Shown here piece by piece: positions 1-15,929 of a stretch of 64,000 nucleotides of DNA (within the stretch, counting starts at the first letter, position 1; every line of letters begins with the position of its first letter). The translations under genes and the position numbers were made by a program. The notes beneath the pieces were generated by a model. It made no database searches and had not been told where the DNA came from. It saw nothing but the letters and a program-made list of their open reading frames with translations. Origin of the DNA: Macrobrachium rosenbergii (lineage: Eukaryota; Arthropoda; Malacostraca; Decapoda; Palaemonidae); contig NC_089784.1 in the NCBI RefSeq assembly GCF_040412425.1, positions 39,215,570 through 39,279,569 of the forward strand, read 5' to 3'.

Positions 1-214
1 TGTTATACCCGATCACTCTCCCCTTGGAAACTTTCATATACAATACAGGAGAATGAAATTTTTGCAGAGCAAAGACTGATTGCACAGTTTGAAGAAAAAT
101 ACTTCATAGTAATATTTTTGGGAACTACCTATTAATTCAACATCATTAACACTGTACGGGTTGGTATGAAGGAAATAAGCTGACCTAAATTTTGTTTTTG
201 GAAAAGGTTCAACT

Positions 215-553
215 TTACTGTTTTATCGCTTTCCTATGAACATTTTTCTCGCAATTAGATTCGAAATGGTGGGAACGAGAGAACAGAAGCCTTTCACTAA
301 AATTATGCAACCTCACGAAGATAAGATGCGCATACCCAAGTTTTTGTTGCCTTACAAGGTCAAGTTTCACTGTGACTTTGAGGTTTTTTATTTTGTGTGA
401 TAAAAGTTCCACAAAATGGATGTTCTTTTCTTTTGCTTTTCTAAACTTATCAACGTTCTGATTTGCGCTGAACTTACACTTCATGTCGAAAAAATTTATT
501 TTTGTATCAACAAGAGCTTTTAATATCAAATTATCAAGCTGGGCAATTTTCAT
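215..553 (-). CDS. Unrecognised 112-codon open reading frame
   Basis: An open frame rich in Lys, Asn and Phe starts at an ATG and runs without a stop. I recognise no domain, signal peptide or membrane segment. Its Lys-rich, Leu-spaced middle part could be an old retroelement N-terminus, but no diagnostic motif supports this. It lies about 400 bp upstream of the lone cuticle exon and on the opposite strand. It may be a chance frame in AT-rich DNA; treat it as a placeholder only. Nothing else is recognisable in 1-950. Confidence 0.15.
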   Translation of the reverse strand: MKIAQLDNLILKALVDTKINFFDMKCKFSANQNVDKFRKAKEKNIHFVELLSHKIKNLKVTVKLDLVRQQKLGYAHLIFVRLHNFSERLLFSRSHHFESNCEKNVHRKAIKQ

Positions 554-954
554 CCCACAACTGCTTACGGATCACCTTAGAAGGAAAGTGCAATCAATTG
601 TGTTGTTGGAAGTGGCACTTCTAGTTTACAGAAACCAATCATCCAGTCAATCAGTAATGGATACTAACAGTGCCTTGTGATTTTGGTAAGGCCTATTCAT
701 TAATAATACCTAAAACATTATGGTAAAATACTGTGAAGGACACACGATAGTAAGTAATCTTGCTCCAACATATATGGTATCTTGAAGAATGATGATGTAA
801 TTTAATATAATACTGAATTATAGTTATATCTTCCTAACAAAAAGGCTACGCGGTAACAGAAGTGACTCAGTTCTAAAACCAATAACCTTCGAGAGATGTC
901 GCGAAAGTTTAGAGAGCTTATTATAAGAAGCTTAATGATCTCTTTTCCTCACAG

Positions 955-1153
955 TTACACAGCCCCCGACGGAACTCCCGTTGTTTTGAAATTCGTCGCT
1001 GACGAGAACGGCTTCCAGCCCCAGTCCGACCTCCTCCCAGTGGCTCCAGAATTCCCCCACCCAATTCCCCAGTTCGTCCTGGACCAGATCGCCACGGCCG
1101 AAGCCCAAAGAGCCGCCATCGCACGCGGCGAAGAAGTAGTCTACCAGAAATAA
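955..1153 (+). CDS. Last exon of an RR-1 cuticle protein gene (gene A, partial)
   Basis: This is the 3' exon of a chitin-binding cuticle protein. A splice acceptor (cctcacag) ends at 954. The exon opens in phase 2 with T-TAC-ACA and reads Tyr-Thr-Ala-Pro-Asp-Gly, then the second half of the RR-1 domain (KFVADENGFQPQSDLLPVAP) and the shared PEFPHPIPQFVLDQI block. It ends in its own tail, EEVVYQK, at TAA 1151-1153, and lacks the Ser/Arg/Pro tail of the paralogues downstream. The matching exon 2 is not visible in 1-950, so it lies before the window or has been lost. The exon has no internal stop. It is a distinct paralogue from genes B-F, which begin 37 kb away. Confidence 0.8.
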
Positions 1154-2188
1154 TTTGCTCAATTCATCTGATATGAGATTTCGACTTCATTCAGGGATCG
1201 CCGATTTTTTCACAACTAAACCTGATCGATTATTTCGATATGTACCGGTACGAGTATCGATTATACACTCGCTATTTATACAAATGATTATTTATGTTCA
1301 ATGAAATGTTGAGATGAAAAGATTCGTTTTATTCAACCTCTCGCAGAAATAGCAAAATGAGAACGCTTGCCGCTCTTACATAACTGATACGATTTGCTTC
1401 AGTTGAGCGCAGTTATGGAATGGTATGCTGAAATTTTATATCGCGCAAAATATTCAACATCCACCCTCGTATTTCTAATGTATTATGTACAATATCAACT
1501 CATGGTATAAGTTTGTATGATTTACCAAGACAAAATAGAGGATAATGAACAAATCAGTGCATGCCATTATATACCAAAAGTAATGCAGTAGTTAATAATG
1601 TCATCTTGAATTACAGGGAAAATTGTAGATTTGATAGAATATTTTTACATTACTACAGCTAGGTATAATATTTAGCGTTCTTTTGAATGTTATCAACGAC
1701 TTATCATAAACGGTTATAATAACATTCGGACACGAATGCAGCACAACTTTTTATCAACTATATATTCGAATAATTAAAATAATTCTGATCTATAGCTGAA
1801 TCGTCGTTGTTCGTCTTCGACTTATAGTGGTGTTTGTTTGAGATTACTTCGCGATATCTTACTAATTACCGATTTCTTCTTCTACTATAAATTCATCGTT
1901 CACATCTCAGGATTTTTGCTGGTACCTGACACACATATCTCAGTCCATGTTTCTTTCGCTTTCATGTTTATTAAAATTTCCCCTTGGGATATACGAAATA
2001 CAAAAGGTGAAGTAGGTCTTTCTTGGAATATCTGGATTTATCACAGCTCAGTTTATGAAGTTTTACTTAGTACTTATATTATCTGAAGCCTTTATGTGAA
2101 ATGCCCACTAACTAAAAAAAGAACGTATGCTAGCTTAAAAATGAACTATTACAGGAATATTCTCTAAATAAACTGCCTATAATTCTAT
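1154..2188. other. AT-rich non-coding stretch after gene A
   Basis: No coding region, repeat or RNA gene is recognisable. It would include the 3' UTR of gene A; no perfect AATAAA is obvious close to the stop codon. The open frame at 1838-2086 has no features of a real protein. Confidence 0.5.
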
Positions 2189-6552
<4,364 letters not shown>

Positions 6553-6642
6553 TTAGGGTAAGAATGATCTTGTCGAGAGCCTGTGGTCTTGATGGTATTC
6601 ATTTTACTGGAGCAAAGAGCTCCCGCTCCTGGTGTCTTTTCT

Positions 6643-6689
<47 letters not shown>

Positions 6690-7227
6690 CCTCTGAGAGC
6701 AGCAACGGTCGACAATGAGCTAATTACTTAATCCATTTCTTAGGTCAGAGGAGGGATACCGGTTTTTAGGGAATGCTCCAGTTTGTCCCATATCGTCTGG
6801 TTACAGGTCGAACACTGGTCCCTCAGAATGTGAGCTGAACACTAACACAGCGCTACGGAGAGAGGAAAAAATATTAGGCTTTGGATGGTGACGAAATTAC
6901 TTTTACCTCTCGTATGATGATCATCGTAAGTGAGATTTTAGCAATTTATTTTCTCTCAAGAAATAATGGTATTCTTATTGGCAACAAGCTTCAGCAATAT
7001 TGTTCATCTTCATCTTTCATTAATTCTCACTTGTTTATTCATTTTTTCTCTCTCCGTAGCGCAGTGTTAAGTGTTCATCTCACATTCTGAGGGACCAGTG
7101 TTCGACCTTTAACCAGACGATATGGGACAAACTGGAGCATTCCCTAAAAACAGGTATCCCTCTTCTGACCGAAGAAGTGGACTAAGTACTTAGCTGATTG
7201 TCGACCGTTGTTGCTCTCAGACAGAGG

Positions 7228-7283
<56 letters not shown>

Positions 7284-7365
7284 CACCAGGAGTGAGAGCT
7301 CTTTGCTCCGGTAAAATGAATACCGTCAAGACTTCAGACTCTCGATAAGATCATTCTTACCCTAA
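6553..7365. mobile_element. Large inverted repeat: two tRNA-SINE-like copies head to head
   Basis: The left arm (about 6553-6872) and right arm (about 7042-7365) are imperfect reverse complements of each other, about 320 bp each, around a loop of about 170 bp. Each arm has the same parts in mirror order: a tRNA-like head (ccgtagcgcagtgttaag in the right arm, with a B-box-like gtgttcgacc), a body (ggacaaactggagcattccc), a GA or CT microsatellite, and a tail ending in ttaccctaa. Either two SINEs inserted in opposite directions or one foldback element would give this. It encodes no protein. Confidence 0.75.
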
Positions 7366-7395
7366 CAAGATACAACCATTCATAAGATATTTATA

Positions 7396-7733
7396 AGACA
7401 CTAGCTAACGTAACCAGCGTTGCAGGTAAAACTCACAGCGTAGAGTCAGGTATACCTTAGTTTTACCAGACCACTGAGCTGATTAACAGCTCTCCTAGGG
7501 CTGGCCCTAAGGATTAGACTTATTTTACGTGGCTAAGAACCAATTGGTTACTTAGCAACGGGATCTACAGCTTATTGTGGAATCCGAACCACATTATAGC
7601 GAGAAATGAATTTCTATCACCAGAAATAAATTCCTCTAACTCTTCATCAGCCGGCAGGGGAATCGAACTCCGGCCCAACGAATGCCAGTCCACAGCTCTA
7701 CCGACTCACCCAACGAAGAGCTAAATGACACTC
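7396..7733 (-). mobile_element. tRNA-derived SINE
   Basis: On the minus strand a tRNA-like head carries an A-box-like sequence (TGAGTCGGTAGAGC, 7695-7708) and a B-box-like sequence (GAGTTCGATTCC, 7659-7670) at tRNA-like spacing. It is followed by a body of about 250 bp containing GGTTCTTAGCCACGT and CTCAGTGGTCTGGTAAAACT. That body is, from memory, a familiar interspersed sequence in decapod genomes. The cloverleaf is degraded, so this is a SINE and not a tRNA gene. Confidence 0.75.
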
Positions 7734-7906
7734 CTAGACCGCAGAATACACCCAAAGCACAGAACACACCCAAGACGTAGAACACACCCGGATATTTATT
7801 TATCCCAACCTTCTATTAGACAGGAGGAGGAATCAGATCTATCTATGGTGTAATATCAAAGAATTTTTATTTATAGGTTTTTAAAAATATAAATACAGTA
7901 TACAAA

Positions 7907-8251
7907 TTATAAAGTAAAATATTTAACAAATAACTCTATTTTAACACAAAACTTGATTGTAAACAGCATTTTTAGTTTCACCATCGGGAGCAAGAATACT
8001 GTAAATAAATTCTTGGGTGAACCCACCCTTGAGCAAGCAACAAAAAGTTGTCCTTGGGAAAAACAGGACGATCTCAAAATCACTCCACAGTACTTAATAG
8101 ACTGTCCCTGTGCCTCGTTGATCGTGATCAAGAACGCAAGTCTCGCTGGAAATTGCAATCTCGGAATGAGTGGTATCCATGGGATGAAAACTGTTTCACC
8201 CTCTTCCGTTCTAATTACATGGCCCAACATTTTTGACATTTTATATTTCAT
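7907..8251 (-). pseudogene. Helitron Pif1-type helicase, C-terminal fragment
   Basis: The 114-codon frame matches the last part of the Pif1-like helicase carried by Helitrons. It shows LQFPARLAFLITINEAQGQS (the usual form has AMTINKAQGQ), then a CFSQGQLFVACSRVGSPKNL block, the conserved helicase motif VI region with its Ser-Arg. About eight residues normally found before LQFP are missing, and upstream helicase motifs and the Rep endonuclease are absent. It is a 5'-truncated remnant on the minus strand, joined directly to the repeat at 8236-8720. The + strand frame over it (7953-8522) is its antisense shadow. Confidence 0.85.
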
Positions 8252-8720
8252 CCCCTTTCACGCACCCCCCACCTCTGCCTTCCTATCGGGGCAGAACTTG
8301 GACTTAAAGGGTATCGGGAGTATCACTATTCATCTAACCGACCTCGAAAACTATGGATTAGACACTAATATCTTTTGTTTTCGGTTATTTTTACATGTCA
8401 CCCCCTTCCCACCCCCACCCCCTTTGGTGCTAGTGATGTCTTACCCCAACAGTATTCTTTTCCGGATAGTAAGTCATATGCATACCGAAATGAGGTATGA
8501 TCAACCCGTAAAGTTTATTTAGTTACTAAGTCTATGGGCAGAACCAGCCCCGTTTCAGGGAAGCCCTTCCCACCCCCACCCCCTTCGGTGCCCTTTGGTG
8601 CCAGTGATGTCTTACCCCCACAGTATTCTTTTCCAGATAGTTAGTCACATGTATACCAAGTTTGGTTGAAATTGCTCAATGCATTTCAGAGTTATGCTGG
8701 AACCTCACACGCACACATAC
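8236..8720 (+). repeat. Dispersed repeat family R1, copy 1
   Basis: This copy shares long segments with 28260-28880 (+) and 35757-36222 (-). Landmarks are tttgacattttatatttca, aactatggattagacacta, cagtattcttttcc, agtcatatg and a closing gctcaatg..tttcagagtta. The cagtattcttttcc segment occurs twice within the copy, so the unit is internally duplicated. It abuts the Helitron helicase remnant, so it may be Helitron non-coding sequence. Confidence 0.8.
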
Positions 8721-9155
8721 ATACATCCATTTTGATATATGTAGAGTTACTCTCTCTCCATCCACCACGAGCCATCTGTGTGTGCGGGTCTGTTCTGTTC
8801 TTTCGCTCTCAGAGTCACGACTTTCCATTTATTGTTTTCATATTGACATACACTTTCAAAAACAGACACACACACACACATATATATATATATCTACTGG
8901 TCCCATTTTACCATACATGTATGTATTTGTAATAGCCAATTTCCGACTTAATTTCATGTTTTTTGGAGACGCTTTTCACTACAAAGCCTAAAACCTAAGT
9001 TAACAAATTCTGATGCCCGCAGGAGGACTGGAGCCCTCACCTGCTTTATCAGAATGAGGGAACGCTAACCACTTGACAATGAAGAAGGCTGTTAATCTAT
9101 TCCCTATCTTACATACGTATCTATAAAGCACGTAGAAATCGAGATGTTAGGAACT

Positions 9156-9158
<3 letters not shown>

Positions 9159-9244
<86 letters not shown>

Positions 9245-9247
9245 CGT

Positions 9248-9278
<31 letters not shown>
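9159..9278. repeat. (TA)n-(GT)n microsatellite
   Basis: A TA tract to about 9206 continues into a GT tract with one short interruption (gcgtgcgtgg). Confidence 0.95.
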
Positions 9279-9281
<3 letters not shown>

Positions 9282-9429
9282 CAAAGCAATAAACCACTTA
9301 ACACTATGCTACCATAGTGAAGACGGTTATATTTCATTTTTAGTAAATTATCTCATTTGAATTCGACGGATATTTGTCCATATGAGGGGGAATACACTTC
9401 TGTTCTTCTGCACTGTAAAGTGGTTAAAG

Positions 9430-9580
9430 TTAACCTCTTGACATTATCAGCTGAGGTTTCGAATCCCGCCACGGGCGCCAGAATTGCTTCATTTGTGTCT
9501 TCATTTGGATATTAGGCTTTTCAGTGACAGGTGTATCCGAAAAAGTACAAAAAGTCACTGTAGTTATTACAAATATACAC
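9430..9580. mobile_element. Fragment of a foldback tRNA-like element
   Basis: A B-box-like gaggtttcgaatcccgcc near 9452 is followed by an arm resembling the outer arms of the foldback family at 27379, 52978 and 59263 (ttggat, then ggctttncagtgacangngtatccnaaaa). The opposing arm is not clear. The copy is probably truncated by the SSR at 9590-9720. Confidence 0.45.
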
Positions 9581-9767
9581 TTGTATACATGCATATACAC
9601 ATACATACATAAATACATACTTTACATGCACACATGCACACACATGATATATATAAAAATGTATGTATGTGTATGTGTGTGTATCTATATATATGTATAT
9701 TTATATATATATATTTATTTTTCTTACATCGAGACCAAACTCCGGTCTTTCAGGTGAGAGTCCAGGG

Positions 9768-10939
9768 TAATTGCTAATGCTATATCCCTTTGTATAAAAA
9801 ATTGTAAATTCACTTTCAATGGTAATTTTTATGAACAAATATTTGGTATGGCTATGGGGAACCCTTTTTCGCCACTTTTGTCTAATTTTTACATGGAATT
9901 CTTTTAGTCCAGACTTATTCCAAGAAATCTATTCTCTAAGGTGTTTTGGCTTAGATATGTAGACGATTGTTTTTGTATTGTAAAAGAAAATGTAAATATT
10001 CATGATTTCTTGCATACAATTAATAATCTTGTACCATCCATAAAATTAACAATAGAATATGAAGAAAATAATTGTATACCATTTTCGGATGTCTTAGTTT
10101 TTAGAAATAACACCAATTTTTGTTTTAAAGTATATAGGAAACACACGAATAATTTATCATACATTAATTTTTATTCTAATCATGATAAACAAATTAAGAT
10201 GTTAACATTTTTTAGTACGTATCTTAGAACTCTTAGCATTTTTAGTCCTGAATTTTTGGAAGAGGACTTTAAAATTATTGACAAAATAGAAGATTTATTA
10301 TGCTACCCTCCATATTTCTTGGAACTTTGTAGGAATAAAGCAATAAAAAAGACATATTACAATCCAACCAGTGTTAACAAAGAACTTAAGAATATTCTGT
10401 GTTTACTATTTAATCCTAATTTCATTCCTGCAGTGTCCATTTTTAAAACTATTGATATTAACTTAGTATTTAAATATAATAATATTTTGAAAAATAAACT
10501 AATTAAGAATAGCCTGCCCAATTCAAACAATATTGTATACAGTATTCCTTGTAAAGAATGTAATAAGATCTATATTGGTCAAACATCAAAAGGACTAAAA
10601 GTCAGAAGCTCCCAACACATATATACCATTTCAAGAGGCTTAACAAGTAATGGCATTGCAGATCATTGGCTTAAGACAGGCTATGTGATTAACTGGGATA
10701 AGTCATCGATAATATACAAGGTCAAAGACCATCGGAAAAGGAATCTGCTGGAGACGGTGTTTATTGAAGCCACGTGCACCAGGAATGTTAATCTCCACCC
10801 TGGATTATCCCTCGATCCTTTTTCCTTGTCTTTTTTGTTTAAAGAACATGCTGCCCAGATTAACCCTGGGATCCCTTCTGTTTTTGTATATAAATCTCTG
10901 TCAACTTCTTTTGTATTCAGTGTGAACTTGAAAATGTAG
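9768..10939 (+). pseudogene. Penelope-like retroelement: reverse transcriptase end plus GIY-YIG endonuclease
   Basis: Penelope-like elements copy themselves with a telomerase-related reverse transcriptase fused to a GIY-YIG nuclease. The frame enters the RT at FTFNGNFYEQIFGMAMGNPF (about 9806-9865), the palm block before the active site, and contains the catalytic box RYVDD at about 9953. A TAG stop at 9905-9907 lies between these two blocks, in the same frame. From ATG 9941 the frame is open for 332 codons. The C-terminal third has the nuclease start IVYSIPCKECNKIYIGQTSK (about 10530-10590), giving the IYSI...IYIGQT pattern of the GIY-YIG fold, and a downstream LLETVFIEA segment. RT fingers and N-terminus are missing, so the copy is 5'-truncated, as is usual for these elements. 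It is inactive through truncation and the stop, though unusually well preserved downstream. Confidence 0.9.
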
Positions 10940-11035
10940 AATAAACTACGAAAGTTCTTGTTCAAAGTCTCGATTTTCACTCACCTTCTTACATGGACTT
11001 TTTGATATATGTATATATATGTATATGTATGTACA

Positions 11036-12359
<1,324 letters not shown>

Positions 12360-13440
12360 TATTTATGAAAGCTCGGCTATAAAGCCAAGCACTGGGGTCA
12401 CATTCAGTCACTGAGCACTTAAGACTGAAAAGAGGGAGTGGACTGGTTGGACAGTGAGATGGAAGCAAGCAGGCAGGAATGGATGATGATTTATGGGGTG
12501 AGTATTTTGAAGATTTGTTTAATGCGGAGACTAGAGGATAGGTAAAGGTGACTTGTGCAGGAATGGATGGAATATTATAATTTGAGAAAGGTTGTGGTTA
12601 CGACTGCTGAGGATCTAATGAATGCATTTGAAAGGTTGAAGAACGATAAATGGTTGATGGCATTACACGTGAGATACTGCCTTATTGTTGTGGTAGCGTG
12701 ATTTAATGACTGACCATGGTGTATGAGGTATGACTGGATGAAGGAAATAATCCAAAGGAATGTTTGAGAGAATTAGATGTTCCTTTTAATGAATAAAATT
12801 TATAGAGGCATAACATAACTTAGTGTGCCAGGGAAGGGTTGTATTCGGATTCTGACTGAGAAAGCAAGAGAGATGACAAGGAGAATGCTCAGGAAAGAGT
12901 AAGGATTTAGACTAGGAAGAGAGTTTGTGTTTATATAAGGATGCTGAGAGTAAGAGGAAAGAGCTGTAGGCTATATGGCAAACATGGAACAAGAAAAAGC
13001 TTATGAGAGTATTAAAAGAGGGGCAATGCAGAGAAAATCGATGAGATTTGATTTAGAAGACAGTTTGAAAGAGATTTAAAGTTTTACACTGGAAGTGAAG
13101 CGACAGTTATATCATGTAGATGGGAAAGTGACTAGTTTAGTATAGAAAGTTTTCTAAACTATGGTGTTGAATATCTTTAATGATGAATTAATGCGAAAAG
13201 TTAGGGAAGGATGTTTGATGTGGGTGCAAATCTGTAAGATAAGAATATGAACCATAAACTGGAATGTGGGATGACTGACGTGCACAGACACTAAAACAAA
13301 TGTACAATGCGGAAGAGTTAGGAGGAATGTCGGACAGACAGAGCAGAAGGGGTATTGAATAGAAAGCGTCTTAACATGCAATGGGCACACGGATACACTC
13401 GATATGGAGTGAACAAGAGACAAGCTATGGCATAGCATGA
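12360..13440 (+). pseudogene. RTE-like non-LTR retrotransposon reverse transcriptase, degenerate
   Basis: Conserved blocks of an RTE-type reverse transcriptase appear in order but in shifting frames. They are GEYFEDLFNAET (about 12500), EDLMNAFERLKNDK (about 12610), and RILTEKAREMTRRMLRKE, a TAG-type stop, GFRLGREF (about 12850-12930). This is the linker and palm entry region seen before the catalytic Asp boxes. Several stops and frame changes make it non-coding. It is the same family as 30280-31716 and the short 3' pieces at 53563 and 59706. Confidence 0.75.
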
Positions 13441-15110
13441 TAATGATTTGCTCTAAGCTTATTTTTCCACACTTTTAAGTGCTATGTTAATGAATCATCG
13501 ACCTAATTTGAAATGATATAAAAAAGTTTGATTTTAGGCAGCTCTAGAGAACTGATGAAGATCAGGAAATCAGAGATATAGATACAGTAAAGAAGGAAAT
13601 TATATTGTCCGTTCTCTGTCATTACTGATCTTATTCTCCCTCTGACATCTTTCTTTTAGTTATATCTAAACGAAAAAAGCCTCTTTATGTTTTTGGTTTG
13701 TAAACAATGCAATGGTAATGGTAACTACCTAGCCACAAAATGAACTTTTCATATTTTGTTTAACTAAGGAATAAGATATTTATAATATGGAGTTATAGAA
13801 TTAATATGTGATGCATGGAGAGACCTGCGATCAGCAGTGGGATAAACGTTGAGCTGCTCGTCACCGAATGCAAATTCAGAAACATTCATATCTTCCCGTT
13901 GCGTGGCATGCATATTCGATTCATATCCTGAGCCTATAATGAAGAAGCCCGATGTTTAAATTAAATTCAACAAAACAAGTTGCGAATTATTTATAAAAAG
14001 CATGTTATGAAATAAGTTTAACTGGCATAAGAGTAGAACTTAGTTCCCATTTACTGTAAAAAAACGGGAGTTAAAACAAAGAAGAACCAACTCTTATCTT
14101 CTGAAGTAATATGTAGCATCAACAAAGGCCCAACCAGCAGAATCCGGTAATCAGCTTCTTAAAGTTAGATTTACAGTGGATAAACAAATACTGATTTTAA
14201 ATGGAAACGAGTGTGAGAAAATGATCGTTTTCTTTGGCCACGGGAAAGTATAAATTCTTTAAAAAAAAAAAATACTGAGAATTCTTTTCATACAATATCA
14301 ACGAAGAGAGATGCAATCATTGCAGATCTGTTTCCCCTAATTTTGAATGACTTATAATTGATGAAGTTAGCCATTGCTACGGTAAGAGTTGCAGACGCGA
14401 ACAAAATTGCAACGAAAAGTAGGTGGCAAAGACCCTTAGCGTTAAGCTCAGTATTTCATACCGAGCCTAATTTTTACTCAAAATCTTCGTCTGCCTTCAG
14501 GACAGGGCAAAGATGACACATGATAAAATTAAAGTATGGTATGCTTAGTCTCTCCGCAATTGCACCAAACACATCAATATTGTAATATCTTTGATTTTCG
14601 TACCACCTCGTTTTATAGACATCTTTAATCTAGTGAAAATATTGTAAATATTTACTATACCGGTTTACAGAACACAAAAAATAGTACAGTGTAGGAATAT
14701 TAAGTGACGTGATATAAGTTTGCAACCAATTAATGTGTCACTTACTACACAAGCGTTTTTGTAAGTAGTCAAAATACTTAATGAAATCTTGTTGGACCGG
14801 AGTGCATAGGTCACGTGGAACAAAATTAAACGTAAACAACAATCAAAACACTAAGAGCTGTCATCAATCCATGTGCTGTTTAGATACAAGGACAATTTCC
14901 TAAGCTATCATCAAGTGATAATGGGGGAAGCTGGGATATAGGGAAGGGGATATGAAAAGAAGGATTTTTCGCAACTGTGACAACATTCACGCACTTGTTC
15001 ATTCATTCTTGGGATTACTTTTAAACATAGTAAAGGTAAAGTTATGACAATAAGTAAATGTATTTTCCAGGCAGCCTGTTGGACGGTTTCTCGAATGCTT
15101 GTCATGTAAT
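13441..15110. other. No recognisable feature
   Basis: AT-rich sequence without a supported gene. The open frame at 14911-15210 (minus) lies partly in microsatellite and has no motif. Confidence 0.4.
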
Positions 15111-15133
15111 ATATATATATTACATTACAAAAA

Positions 15134-15208
15134 TATCTGACGATAATTAAATTTTTAGACCTCTCGCTTGAAGAATATATTACAATATATACACACACAC
15201 ACACACAC

Positions 15209-15306
<98 letters not shown>

Positions 15307-15365
15307 TATATATTGTATATATATTTTTCGAGCGAGAGGCTAAAAAAATTTAATTATCGTCAGAT
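15134..15365. repeat. Hairpin: inverted arms around a (CA)n-(TA)n tract
   Basis: The left arm (15134 to about 15190: atctgacgataattaa, then cctctcgcttgaa) and the right arm (about 15307-15365, its reverse complement with few mismatches) flank about 115 bp of CA and TA repeats. The arms are about 58 bp. It looks like a small foldback or MITE-like element with a microsatellite core. Confidence 0.8.
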
Positions 15366-15607
15366 TTTTTCGTTATTTATCTAACCTTGAACTGAAAATA
15401 TGAATTACTAAAAAAAAGAAAATCAAAGTTACCGTATTAAGACTGTCAAATGAAAGAAATGCTTCAGTACAAAACCTTCGAAATAGGCATTGTCCACTCA
15501 ACCGTTAAATGAAGGGCAACGCACTAAGTGGAAAGTTATTTGACAATAAATCCATGTAAAATTACAGACAGTTTGTTGGGCGTGTCCTGAATATTTGTAA
15601 AGCAAGG

Positions 15608-15929
<322 letters not shown>

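Noticed and set aside
7646..7733. tRNA gene
   Set aside because: A and B boxes are present, but the cloverleaf pairing is degraded and a SINE body follows. The same applies to the foldback cores.
7953..8522. 189-codon + strand frame
   Set aside because: It is antisense to the Helitron helicase remnant and runs on into repeat R1.
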